Below the pieces are notes generated by a model. It saw only the letters and a program-made list of their open reading frames with translations. It did not search any database and was not told where the DNA came from. 42,916 nucleotides of DNA from an uncultured Lachnospiraceae bacterium (GTDB lineage: Bacteria; Bacillota; Clostridia; Lachnospirales; Lachnospiraceae). Location of the stretch: assembly GCA_910583835.1 (NCBI GenBank), contig CAJTYM010000002.1, positions 1 through 42,916 on the forward strand, given 5' to 3'. Positions 1-7,822 of this stretch are shown one piece after another. The translations under genes were made by a program, and so were the position numbers. The first letter of the stretch is position 1. Each line of letters opens with the position of its first letter.

Positions 1-200
1 TTTTGCGTACAGACTTTCGTGTCTATACAGTTACGGCACCCTATGCAGAATGAGATATTTTTTTCATACAGATTTATTTTATTTACCATATAGCCTTTTT
101 CCTCGGCTCTGCGGATTGCAATATCCATCATAGATGCCGTCTTTCCGTTTTTATGGGGGCTGCCTAAAATTGCAAGCACCGATTTCTTGTTCGTGGTCAT
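1..200 (-). CDS. NAD(P)H-dependent FMN reductase / iron-sulfur flavoprotein-like, 5' part only
   Basis: The ATG is at 200 and the frame stays open to the left edge, giving about 66 residues. The N-terminus reads as a flavodoxin-like first beta strand and phosphate loop, with GSPHKNGKTA at about residues 13-22. A Cys cluster follows, with the motif CIGCRNC about 55 residues in. This pairing is typical of the NADPH-dependent FMN reductase / iron-sulfur flavoprotein family, small redox proteins that bind FMN and sometimes a 4Fe-4S cluster. The start overlaps the stop of the upstream TetR gene (TGA at 199-197), so the two are probably translationally coupled and the TetR protein probably controls this enzyme. 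The C-terminal part is outside the window, so the exact subfamily is open. Confidence 0.8.
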   Translation of the reverse strand, partial: MTTNKKSVLAILGSPHKNGKTASMMDIAIRRAEEKGYMVNKINLYEKNISFCIGCRNCIDTKVCTQ

Positions 201-838
201 TTCGCTCCCTCCTTTTCAATTGAACGGTATAACATATCAAAACCATATTCTAAAAACTGACTTTTAGACAAGTGTATTGTTTTTTCAATGTATTCTTCTT
301 TATTTGCCGCCAACTGGATAAGCCCTGACAACATACCCCAAAACTGAAAGATAGCAGGCATAATTTTTATGTCATCACGCAAATCGCCTTTTTTCATGCC
401 GCTTACTAAAAAATCCTTTATTTTTTCATTTATTTCCTCCCCGACTTGATAGGTTTCTTTCTCTTCGGGCAAATAATCTTGGCTTTCAAAATCAATGTTA
501 ATTTTATCTAATACCATTTTAAAATAAAAAGGAAATTCTTCTTGGTATAGGACTAACCCCTGGCAAATCATATCATACCTTGCTTTTGTTTCTTCCTGCT
601 GCTCCAATGCGGAAGTTATATAACTGTAAAGCCTTTTCATGCTGTCTAACACTAAAAAACCGATAATTTCCTCTTTGTTCTCAAAGTACACATACAATGT
701 TGCTTTGCTATATCCCGCCGCTTTTGCTATATCGTTCATGGAAGTTGCCGTAACCCCTTTCTCCATAAACAAGGCGGAAGCGGCAGCGGCAATATTTTCT
801 CTATGTACGCTTTTGGGTTCTTTTTTTCTGCGTGCCAT
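197..838 (-). CDS. TetR/AcrR family transcriptional regulator
   Basis: This is a 213-residue protein starting MARRKKEPKS. An ATG 18 bases upstream is possible, but GGAG sits 8 bases before the ATG at 838, so 838 is preferred. Residues of about 10-60 form a classic TetR helix-turn-helix, with AAASALFMEKGVTATSMND followed by IAKAAGYSKATLYVYFENKE, including the diagnostic YVYFENKEE ending. The rest is a helical ligand-binding and dimerisation region of typical length. The stop overlaps the ATG of the downstream flavin reductase by four bases. A perfect 25-bp palindrome lies just upstream (856-880), so repression of its own operon is the likely mode. The inducer cannot be read from the sequence. 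Confidence 0.92.
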   Translation of the reverse strand: MARRKKEPKSVHRENIAAAASALFMEKGVTATSMNDIAKAAGYSKATLYVYFENKEEIIGFLVLDSMKRLYSYITSALEQQEETKARYDMICQGLVLYQEEFPFYFKMVLDKINIDFESQDYLPEEKETYQVGEEINEKIKDFLVSGMKKGDLRDDIKIMPAIFQFWGMLSGLIQLAANKEEYIEKTIHLSKSQFLEYGFDMLYRSIEKEGAK

Positions 839-855
839 CTGCATTTCTCCTTTCA

Positions 856-880
856 ATAATTAAACCGTCGGTTTAATTAT
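856..880. promoter_or_regulatory. Perfect palindromic operator of the TetR regulator
   Basis: The half-site ATAATTAAACCG is mirrored exactly on both sides of a single central base, giving a 25-bp perfect dyad that ends 17 bases before the TetR start codon. TTAAACCG-type arms around an odd centre are common TetR-family operators. Autoregulation of the TetR-reductase operon is inferred from position. Confidence 0.8.
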
Positions 881-883
881 ATT

Positions 884-1002
884 TCATTGACATGATTTTG
901 TCAATCCCACAAACGAGGCAATTTCCTTTGTAGAATAGCCATGCATTTTCAGCAGAATGAAGTCATTTCCTGTTCTCCCTAAAATAAAATTTTGTTCCAA
1001 AA
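884..1002 (-). pseudogene. Remnant of a helix-turn-helix protein (sigma region 4-like)
   Basis: On the minus strand the frame reads NDFILLKMHGYSTKEIASF and then VGLTKSCQ before a TGA at 886-884. The pattern of a hydrophobic first helix, an STKEIA turn and a second helix is that of region 4 of sigma-70-like factors or a LuxR-type HTH. There is no start codon with a ribosome site and no continuation, so it is best read as a fragment of a lost gene. The short length leaves room for chance similarity. Confidence 0.35.
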
Positions 1003-1003
1003 T

Positions 1004-1040
1004 AAAGGCGACAAAGATTTCAATGTTCTCTGTCGCCTTT
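1004..1040 (-). terminator. Rho-independent terminator downstream of the AraC-type gene
   Basis: AAAGGCGACA pairs perfectly with TGTCGCCTTT across a 17-base loop. On the minus strand the stem is followed by TTTATTTT, fitting termination of transcripts from the AraC-type gene at 1196-2047. Confidence 0.65.
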
Positions 1041-1050
1041 GCGTGTTTAT

Positions 1051-1195
1051 TTATATATCATTTCTTTTACTATAATCTCCCTTGCCCTCAATTTCTTCAG
1101 CATAGACAGGTATTTCTATTATCGTCTCCTGCCACAGTCCTGCCCCTCTGTCCTTGCTTTCAAAATATCAAATATCTCGTCCGTAATTCCCTCCG
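1051..1195 (-). other. Possible frameshifted gene remnant between the AraC-type gene and its terminator
   Basis: Two short overlapping minus-strand frames look protein-like. One reads ITEGITDEIFDILKARTEGQ from just past the AraC stop. The other continues as LWQETIIEIPVYAEEIEG and ends at a TAA at 1053-1051. A single indel near 1125-1140 would join them. The family was not recognised. It could also be untranslated 3' sequence, so the call is tentative. Confidence 0.25.
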
Positions 1196-2047
1196 TTATG
1201 CCTTTTTCTTTTCTACGGGTATCCATACCTCGTATTGTGCATCCTGTGGGTCTGGATTTAAGTAAACCTCAATATCGGGGGCATTGGCATATTCATATCC
1301 AGAGGTCGGAAGCCACTCTGTTATAATGCGCCGTTCCAATTCCTGTATCGACTGGTTTGTGCCCCTTCCAGAAAAGATTGCCCAAGTAGATGCGGGAACG
1401 GTATATTCTTCAAACTCACCGCTTGTTTTTGTACTGGAAACGGCAATAAAATATCTCCATTGTTCTTCATCATTACAGGCACTCACACCCAAAAGTCCCA
1501 TTGGCGGCGTATCCATCATCCCTGCCAATTTCTGTATGGTTCCATTTACAGATAAATCCTGCCACATCTTTGGCACAACCATAAAATTATTTTCGATTTC
1601 CTTATCAAGCGGTGCAGATACGCCTATGATGCGGAATGCCTCTTTTGTCTCAATTCTATAATTCATTTCTGTCGCTCCTTTCACAGCAATTTTAAATACA
1701 ATGGGGGAAAAAGATTTCACGGATACGCCCTCTTCTTTCACGGACGAAGGGGCTATCCCATGAAAAGACTGGAACGCCCTGTTAAATGCAGTCGGGGAAT
1801 GATAGCCGTACTTCTCTGCAATATCAATAATCCGTTCATCCCCACCCTGCAAGTCTACTGCCGCTAAAGACATTTTCCTTCTTCGGATATACTCTGCCAG
1901 AGTGATGCCCGCCATATAAGTAAACATCCTCTGGTAATGATAGGTGGAACAACAGGCTATCCGCCCAAGCTGTTCATAGTCAATTTCGCCCGTCAAATGT
2001 TCCTCAATATAATTCATGCTTTGGTTTAATTTTTCAACCCATTCCAT
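1196..2047 (-). CDS. AraC-family regulator with C-terminal GyrI-like effector domain
   Basis: This is a 283-residue protein. The ATG at 2047 is preceded by AAGGAGG at good spacing; a longer frame upstream has no comparable site. Residues of about 8-105 form the AraC DNA-binding domain with two HTH motifs, including IACCSTYHYQRMFTYMAG and EKYGYHSPTAFNRAFQSFHG. From about residue 125 the protein becomes a GyrI-like small-molecule domain (YRIETKEAFRIIGVSAPL; ending DAQYEVWIPV). This is the Rob/BmrR-like layout in which DNA binding is N-terminal and a ligand-sensing domain follows. It is monocistronic and probably ends at the hairpin at 1004-1040. Its target and ligand are unknown. Confidence 0.92.
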   Translation of the reverse strand: MEWVEKLNQSMNYIEEHLTGEIDYEQLGRIACCSTYHYQRMFTYMAGITLAEYIRRRKMSLAAVDLQGGDERIIDIAEKYGYHSPTAFNRAFQSFHGIAPSSVKEEGVSVKSFSPIVFKIAVKGATEMNYRIETKEAFRIIGVSAPLDKEIENNFMVVPKMWQDLSVNGTIQKLAGMMDTPPMGLLGVSACNDEEQWRYFIAVSSTKTSGEFEEYTVPASTWAIFSGRGTNQSIQELERRIITEWLPTSGYEYANAPDIEVYLNPDPQDAQYEVWIPVEKKKA

Positions 2048-2285
2048 GAGCTGCCTCCTTATCCGCACATACAGGTGCTTTGTGTACATAAATCTGTCTT
2101 TATTATTATAAGGCTTATTCTTACATTTTTCCTCTCTATTCTTGCACAAAAAAGAGAGGCGGCTATTCATTTTGTTCTGCTCCCCTTTCATTAATCACGT
2201 CAACTCTCCTCAACTCTCCTCAATCAGCCTCATTCAAAAAAGAACAGCCTTTTTTTAGAATATTTTCAAAGGAGGCGGTAATCAT

Positions 2286-2828
2286 ATGAAAAACACAAAC
2301 CTTACAAATTTAATCGGAGCTCCTGGGCATCATCAGTTTTTTTTGACAAACATCCCAACAAAATCAATCATCCAAAATTCCTGTAAGTATATCCTCACAA
2401 ACGGTTTAGCCGCGTTTCTCAGCCGGGAATATCCATCGCAGGGAAACAAACGTATTATAATAAACCAGACCGGAGAAACTTTTCATGTAGTGGATGGCAA
2501 CAAACATCTGGTATCAATATTATTGGCATACCCATGGCTTATGGTAAACGACCTGCTGAAAATCAGGCCAAACCTGATTCGTTTCTGGGATTTGGGTATC
2601 GAGCATGAACAGCAAAGAACCCCTTATGATATTTTCATTCCAAACCATATTGATACTTCATTGATTCAAAATGCCAGCTGCGGTTATGACCATTTTAAAA
2701 ACCCTCCAGAAAGAATTAAAATAATTCCCGCCAACATCCCTTTCAACAGTACAGCATTTCGGGAAAGGGATAGAGGCAGAGCATTGGGCGAAACAGTAAA
2801 GGCACTTCGTCAATCGCTAATGCAGTAA
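2286..2828 (+). CDS. Hypothetical 180-aa protein with weak ParB/sulfiredoxin-like motif
   Basis: The start is supported by AAAGGAGGCGG about 10 bases upstream of the ATG. No family was recognised with confidence. The segment FHVVDGNKHLVSILLAYPW resembles the VDGxHR core of ParB/sulfiredoxin-fold nuclease-like domains, but the following Arg is replaced by Lys-His and the similarity is short. No signal peptide or membrane segment is present. The C-terminus is basic (RERDRGRALGETVKALR). The gene is convergent with the 322-aa gene and their 3' ends overlap by 19 bases, so antisense effects are possible. Confidence 0.65.
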   Translation: MKNTNLTNLIGAPGHHQFFLTNIPTKSIIQNSCKYILTNGLAAFLSREYPSQGNKRIIINQTGETFHVVDGNKHLVSILLAYPWLMVNDLLKIRPNLIRFWDLGIEHEQQRTPYDIFIPNHIDTSLIQNASCGYDHFKNPPERIKIIPANIPFNSTAFRERDRGRALGETVKALRQSLMQ

Positions 2829-3778
2829 TCAACCGTTGTACCTTGAAGTTCCTCCTCATTTTGCAGGAGCAGTTTCCGCCAGTTTTCATAGTCGTTATAT
2901 CCGTATTTACATAATGTATTTTTTAATTGCTGCAGTGTATTGGACGAATCGGGATAATTTACTATGGCACAGCAAAATTCCAATTCGTCCATCTCGTCCT
3001 TGTTGTTCAGGCAGGAACGGATTTTGGCATAATTCAGCAGCGTAATATCATCCAGATTTACTACTTCAAAGGTTTGGGAGTGCTCAGCGTTTACATACTG
3101 TTTCAAAAGGTTTCCCCATCTCTCTCCCAAACCTTTTTCCAATTTATTGAGCGTATACCGAAGCAGGCTACGGTCTGTCTGAAATAATGCGGAGAGAAGA
3201 AAAGGAGTTTTAAAAGCTACATTTTTTTCTTTGCAAAACTTCAGCATTGCCAACAAATACTGCTTTAACCCTATTTCCAGGCCAACGGCATGCAGCGCAT
3301 ATTCGCAGACCAACGCTGTAACTAAGAGATCCGCGAGAATATCCCACAGGTTATTGTCCTGTGTCACGGAGGATAAGTTGATACCCCAATCTATTTTTAA
3401 TTGACACATTTCTTCGGCCAATTTCTTTTCCGTTTCCATGGTTCGGAATATATTATTCTCATCAACATATTTTTCAAACACACCGGAATAATAACATCTG
3501 CACTCCTCCATATTATAAAAAACATAAGTTAACATCCCCTTGGGAACATTTTCTTTTCCGTTTGTCCATTTGCTGAGCTGACCCTCGTCAATTCCTTTAT
3601 CTTCTCTCGGGGTTTCTTTTAACTGTACCTTAAATAAATCATTATACAATTCGTATTGGCTAAATTTTTTCCTTCCATTATTATTTTTATTGTCGTTTTC
3701 CGTTTCACCCGCCATTCCCATATCATTGACATATTTTTTCATTATTCTATGAAATAAAACAAAATATGCATTCTTCAC
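2810..3778 (-). CDS. Hypothetical protein, 322 aa, downstream of the kinase gene
   Basis: A GTG start at 3778 is preceded by GGAGGG at 6-base spacing. The protein is soluble and largely helical. Residues of about 38-95 contain a possible HTH-like segment (GIDEGQLSKWTNGKENVPK) after a Lys/Asn-rich linker, similar in style to effector modules that use a small DNA- or protein-binding head. The C-terminal 200 residues show no recognised motif. The gene begins 70 bases after the protein kinase stop on the same strand, so the two are probably co-transcribed, making it a candidate partner or substrate of that kinase. The function is unknown. Confidence 0.6.
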   Translation of the reverse strand: MKNAYFVLFHRIMKKYVNDMGMAGETENDNKNNNGRKKFSQYELYNDLFKVQLKETPREDKGIDEGQLSKWTNGKENVPKGMLTYVFYNMEECRCYYSGVFEKYVDENNIFRTMETEKKLAEEMCQLKIDWGINLSSVTQDNNLWDILADLLVTALVCEYALHAVGLEIGLKQYLLAMLKFCKEKNVAFKTPFLLSALFQTDRSLLRYTLNKLEKGLGERWGNLLKQYVNAEHSQTFEVVNLDDITLLNYAKIRSCLNNKDEMDELEFCCAIVNYPDSSNTLQQLKNTLCKYGYNDYENWRKLLLQNEEELQGTTVDYCISD

Positions 3779-3848
3779 TTATCTCCCTCCATTTTATCAT
3801 ATTTTTCTCGTAATTTTTATTATTCCAATGCCCTCAGCTAAAAATAGT

Positions 3849-6059
3849 TTAACTAAGCGTCTTCGCCTCAAACATTTCCGGATGCTCCCTCCTAATCTGT
3901 AAACAAACTTGCTTTGCCTTTGCCTTTTTTGCGGAATCCTGTTCATAATGTTCCGCAAGCACATAACAGCAGTGAGCCAACAAAAATTCCCCCATCATAA
4001 AATAGCATGCGCCTTTATTTTGTAACATATCTGGATGATAATGGTCATATAAAAGCGCTCTATCACACACTGCTACCGCTTCCCCATATTTTTTTAATTG
4101 AAATAAAATAGCAGTTTCCCGGGAACAGACCGCTTTTACAATATCGCCCATAAGAATGGCATTTTGAATCTTTTTATCCCTCTCCAAAGAATTCATCAGC
4201 CCATGCATACTATTTTGCAAATCTATAGGATCCGCATATCGTTTCTCCTTCTCCCGGATAAGCTGCAAATACGATGTATAGGCTTCTTTATCACGCTGCA
4301 GGGAATCTAACATATATTGATAATCCCAGCCATATTTTTCACGTATGGCAAGTACCATTTTTTCCGTTTCTTCCTCATTTCCAAGAAGGTTCCAACATGC
4401 CAAAAGAGTGATTGCCTTTTTTCTATTATTGATATACTCGTGGTCAGAATTTATAATCTCAATTACGCTTAAAAAAATAGCTGCACTTACACTATGGTTC
4501 CCCTGGTTGCTTTCGCATAAACCAAAATAATATAAATTATTCCATTCCTCTGCATTTGGATAATTCAGGCTTTCTTGAAAAGCACGTGATGCCATCCGAT
4601 AATCCCCAAGCAGCATTAAAAACTTACCATACACCTGATTTGCCAGATACCCTGTCGCTTTTTTGTCAATATCCCGAAATAACCGATCCACAATGGTTTG
4701 GGCTCTCACACATCCCTGTCGTTCACGGTATAAAGGAGGATTCCCCAGAAAAATGTCCGCCTCCATATCCAATGCGGAGAAAAATAGTTCTCCTTCCGAA
4801 GCTTTTTCAAAATAGTTAAGTGCGTTAATGAAATCTCCTTTTGAACAATAAGCCAATCCATATATATAATAATATTTTGCCAAACCTTGAAGCTTCCCTC
4901 TGTTTTCATCCAAAATTTTTAACGCTTCGTCCTCTTTTCCAAGCCGTATGGCAGCTTCTGCCTCATAGAGGGAGAGGTCGTCAATCCGTACAAATTCCAT
5001 AAATGAATCCATGGTTATATGGAATGCCATACCATCGTGCGCACTTAACTGAAAGCTCATATCCTTAAGAGAATATGTCGGAACCTTCCGCCCTAAATTT
5101 ATAAAAGAATGAAGCCTGTAAAGACAATCAAGATGAGTCCTGTGTTGTATCCTGCTCTCAGGTACCGTCATCCCCAATTCCCCACAAAGCCTATGCAGTT
5201 CTTCAGTAAGGAGCATATAAGAACCAATCCTCTCCTGCCGATCATATGCCATGCAGCGGTCAATCAGTTCTTTTACCTTGCGGACCGGGAGTGCTTCCGT
5301 CTCCTGTGTATGGATCAGCGTAAGCATTTCATAGGCAATCCGCCCTATGGCATAAATATCACTGCGTACATCCAGCGCCTCCTTCCTCTTCTGTTCTGGA
5401 GATGCCCACTTTTCAGTATAGCTATGTGTTGAAAAATCCATAATTTTGAATATGTTACCCTTCTCAACTAATATATTCTCCGGTTTCAAGTCCCCAAGCA
5501 CAAAACATTTCTCTTCTGTGGAAATCTTTTCATGACAATAGCTTAATCCTGCCGTAATCTGCAGCAAAAAACTTACAATGTCAGGAAGCCCCAAAGGGTA
5601 GGAAGCCATCCAGGATGTCAGGGAGTTGCCCCATCTCCCATCACCCTCCACCCACTCACTGACCGTGTAAGGATAGCCCTCAATGGATTCTACATATCTA
5701 AGATGCACAACATTTTGATGCCTGTCCAGCTTCAATCTTTCCTCAATTTCCTCATAGAAAAAATTCAACCTTAAACGGTCGGATTTTCTACCACTGATTA
5801 AGGTCTTCATTGCTATATCACATCTTGCATAGCGGTCATAACACTGGTAGACATCCCCCATGGAACCATGCAATAGCTTCTTCACCTCATATCTGTCAAG
5901 AATCACATCCCCAACCTCAAAAGATGGCATTGGGTCAAACAATGCGAAATTAACATACGGCGGTCGCCATTTTTCCGGTTTTTGCATCTGTTGATTCGCT
6001 TCAAAAAAAGAAGCCTGCATATCAATAGGTTCTTCCATATAAAAAAATGTACTATTCAT
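3849..6059 (-). CDS. Eukaryotic-type Ser/Thr protein kinase (degenerate motifs) with TPR-like C-terminus
   Basis: This is a 736-residue protein; GGAGGGG lies 4 bases before the ATG. Residues of about 55-290 form a protein kinase fold: glycine loop LLHGSMGDVY (62-71) lacking the first Gly, ATP-binding Lys85 in IAMK, and catalytic Asp190 in VLGDLKPEN, where the usual HRD is LGD. The DFG motif is DFS (208-210), and a very short activation segment leads to SPE (220-222) and the structural Asp234. About 400 helical residues follow, with TPR-like units such as LAKYYYIYGLAYCSKGDFINALNYF written here only in part (GLAYCSKGDFINALNYF). There is no membrane anchor or PASTA domain, so it is probably cytoplasmic. 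The essential Lys, Asn and both Asp residues remain, so activity is possible but unproven. The 322-aa gene follows on the same strand. Confidence 0.85.
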   Translation of the reverse strand: MNSTFFYMEEPIDMQASFFEANQQMQKPEKWRPPYVNFALFDPMPSFEVGDVILDRYEVKKLLHGSMGDVYQCYDRYARCDIAMKTLISGRKSDRLRLNFFYEEIEERLKLDRHQNVVHLRYVESIEGYPYTVSEWVEGDGRWGNSLTSWMASYPLGLPDIVSFLLQITAGLSYCHEKISTEEKCFVLGDLKPENILVEKGNIFKIMDFSTHSYTEKWASPEQKRKEALDVRSDIYAIGRIAYEMLTLIHTQETEALPVRKVKELIDRCMAYDRQERIGSYMLLTEELHRLCGELGMTVPESRIQHRTHLDCLYRLHSFINLGRKVPTYSLKDMSFQLSAHDGMAFHITMDSFMEFVRIDDLSLYEAEAAIRLGKEDEALKILDENRGKLQGLAKYYYIYGLAYCSKGDFINALNYFEKASEGELFFSALDMEADIFLGNPPLYRERQGCVRAQTIVDRLFRDIDKKATGYLANQVYGKFLMLLGDYRMASRAFQESLNYPNAEEWNNLYYFGLCESNQGNHSVSAAIFLSVIEIINSDHEYINNRKKAITLLACWNLLGNEEETEKMVLAIREKYGWDYQYMLDSLQRDKEAYTSYLQLIREKEKRYADPIDLQNSMHGLMNSLERDKKIQNAILMGDIVKAVCSRETAILFQLKKYGEAVAVCDRALLYDHYHPDMLQNKGACYFMMGEFLLAHCCYVLAEHYEQDSAKKAKAKQVCLQIRREHPEMFEAKTLS

Positions 6060-6392
6060 CCTACCCCTCCGCTGCTTGGCTCATTACTCGCGGGAATAAA
6101 TTATCATCTTGATGATAAAATTGTCTATGGCCGCAAAAGCTTTTGGTGCCGAAATATCAGTTATTACAAAAAATAGGGAAACTCTTCCATAGTTATGGCT
6201 TATGATGGGGGCTGTTTGCATTTGGTACAGTTAAGTTTTAAATTAATACACTACCAATTGCCTTATAAATGAAAGGAACATACATACAAAAAAAGTGATA
6301 AAACAAATAAACTTATACTGATAATGCCCCGCAGCAAGCTATGGGGCATGACATAAGAAGCATGAAAAACGCCAAAACAGGAAACTTTACTC
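6060..6392. other. Intergenic stretch upstream of the kinase gene, no gene seen
   Basis: This AT-rich sequence contains the kinase gene's leader and presumably its promoter, though no convincing -35/-10 pair was identified. No ORF with a ribosome site, hairpin with T-run or known riboswitch shape was found. A short inverted stretch near 6320-6350 (GCCCC/GGGGC around a TATAG spacer) is present, but it has no adjacent T-run. Confidence 0.4.
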
Positions 6393-6545
6393 TTAATGAC
6401 AAAAAATATAAAACAACCAATTGTCTGCTATGTTACTCATTTCATCATTCTCTGGCAATGCTTGCGGCGGAAGATGTATTGTTAAATCAGTATGTATGAC
6501 CGAAAATCCAAATATAAATTTACCTCCTTTATTAAGCTGTGGCAT
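6393..6545 (-). pseudogene. Short or truncated MPQLNKGGKFIFG-type protein (AbrB-like family fragment?)
   Basis: A 50-residue minus-strand ORF starts MPQLNKGGKFIFGFSV and contains IHLPPQAL. The opening is very like that of a small Firmicute protein type that I recall beginning with Pro-Gln-x-x-Lys-Gly-Gly-Lys-x-Ile-Phe-Gly and continuing into an AbrB-like strand. Here the second half (after about residue 30) does not continue that pattern and stops early, so a truncated copy is likely. No clear SD precedes the ATG at 6545. It lies 66 bases after the 53-aa ORF on the same strand. Confidence 0.4.
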
Positions 6546-6611
6546 GGAAATTCTCTTTTGCCGATACTCCATTTTCAGTTTGATTGTATCATAGCATAAC
6601 TGATATCTAAA

Positions 6612-6773
6612 TTACTTTATGCATATAGTATTATAAGCATAATCAGATGTCAAGGAGGACGTTAAATAATAATCCGTAGAACCTACCATAGCTGTTCCCA
6701 TTACAACAATACTGGCCACTGCGCTTAATATCAGCATCTCAGAATACAGGACTCTCCTACATATAAAGAGCAT
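6612..6773 (-). CDS. Possible 53-aa single-pass membrane peptide
   Basis: The ORF reads MLFICRRVLYSEM and then a hydrophobic helix LILSAVASIVVMGTAMVG, followed by a polar tail. A positively charged start and one membrane span are the only visible features. The ribosome site is weak (GCAGG immediately before the ATG), and no family is recognised. It could be a small membrane or leader-like peptide, or chance coding in a decayed region. Confidence 0.3.
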   Translation of the reverse strand: MLFICRRVLYSEMLILSAVASIVVMGTAMVGSTDYYLTSSLTSDYAYNTICIK

Positions 6774-7264
6774 CCTGCCAGAAAATCATTTTTATAAGGG
6801 ATAGACTGCCTTAATCACCTGTATATTTCTTTTGCCAGAAATAACCTCATGTTCATTGCCAATATTTCCTCGCCCCATGCAGTAAGGAGGTTTTGTTAGC
6901 CTCAATTGGGGATTTTTAGTACTCAGACTATCTACCATAAACCTATAATGCAAAACTTTATAAACCTGATTTGTTTGCAAATACCAGTTGGCACGAGAGG
7001 ATAGGAAGTATGTCATACACCTTTTTTTGTATATTAGAACATATCTAGCCATTTTGATATTTTTTCAGTCTATAGAAACATATCAATAATACTGGAAAGA
7101 ACATTATTGTACACTATATTTATTTGGAACATCCCGCAAGATTTTGATTTAAGAACTTAATCATAAACCCAAGACTAAAATACATATTCCATAAAAAAAA
7201 CAAATTCCTTGCAAAAAGCAGATATTCATTCTTCTTGCAAGAAATCTATTATTTTTTCGGATAA
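6774..7264. other. AT-rich intergenic region upstream of the small ORFs
   Basis: No gene can be supported here. An 86-codon minus-strand frame (7052-6792) lacks a ribosome site and a recognised domain. An imperfect hairpin, CTTGCAA (7208-7214) with TTGCAAG (7235-7241), sits after the GNAT gene and is followed on the minus strand by a run of eight T about seven bases on, so it may be a weak terminator for the radical SAM operon. Confidence 0.4.
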
Positions 7265-7822
7265 CTACAGGTTATTTATAATTTTAGCCTCTAATCCATT
7301 TTTAGAATTTAGTTTAGCCCACATGGCCACATCACAAAAGTGATAGTTCCAATATACCGCTTCTTGCATTATCCCTTCCAAGTTCCAATCACAAGCTTCA
7401 AAAAATTTCATCGCAGGACAATTATATGCATATACAAGTGCATAAAGGCGATGCAAGGCCAATGTGCCAAAGGCATATTCCTCTATTAAATCTATAACTA
7501 TTCTGCCTTTCCCCCTGTGCCTATCTGATTTTTCTCCAATCAAAATGGCCAATTCAGCATTTCGTTGAACATATTTTACACTATGCAAACCAGCAATACC
7601 TATAAGTTTATCATCTTCACATACAGCAAACCATATGTTATAAGGATATGGTTCGTTGCATGAACGGCATATTTCCCGAAAGGTATTTCTGGTAAAAGGA
7701 AATATGCCGCCTATTGTCTCTCGTGTCTCATAATCATTATGCCAATGAAGAAAAACATTTTCATCATTAAATTCTATATACCGAAGTCCTATCTCATTTT
7801 GTTTTATAAAATAATTCATCAT
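7265..7822 (-). CDS. GNAT family N-acetyltransferase (RimJ/RimL-like)
   Basis: This is about 185 residues; the ATG at 7822 shares its A with the TGA of the repeat-protein gene (TGATG), so translation is probably coupled. A TTG three bases earlier is possible. The acetyl-CoA-binding region shows ILIGEKSDRHRGKGR (motif A with Arg/Gly-rich pyrophosphate loop), followed by ALHRLYALVYAYNCPAMKFF, typical of RimJ/RimL-type GNATs. It is the last gene of the radical SAM operon. It may acetylate the modified peptide, provide self-protection, or simply ride along; the sequence does not decide between these. Confidence 0.85.
   Translation of the reverse strand: MMNYFIKQNEIGLRYIEFNDENVFLHWHNDYETRETIGGIFPFTRNTFREICRSCNEPYPYNIWFAVCEDDKLIGIAGLHSVKYVQRNAELAILIGEKSDRHRGKGRIVIDLIEEYAFGTLALHRLYALVYAYNCPAMKFFEACDWNLEGIMQEAVYWNYHFCDVAMWAKLNSKNGLEAKIINNL

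Noticed and set aside
6060..6800. Riboswitch in the long gap before the kinase or GNAT gene
   Set aside because: No recognisable aptamer core or terminator/antiterminator pair was found by eye.
6792..7052. 86-aa minus-strand ORF between the GNAT gene and the small ORFs
   Set aside because: No ribosome site, no recognised domain and low-complexity base content; treated as chance.
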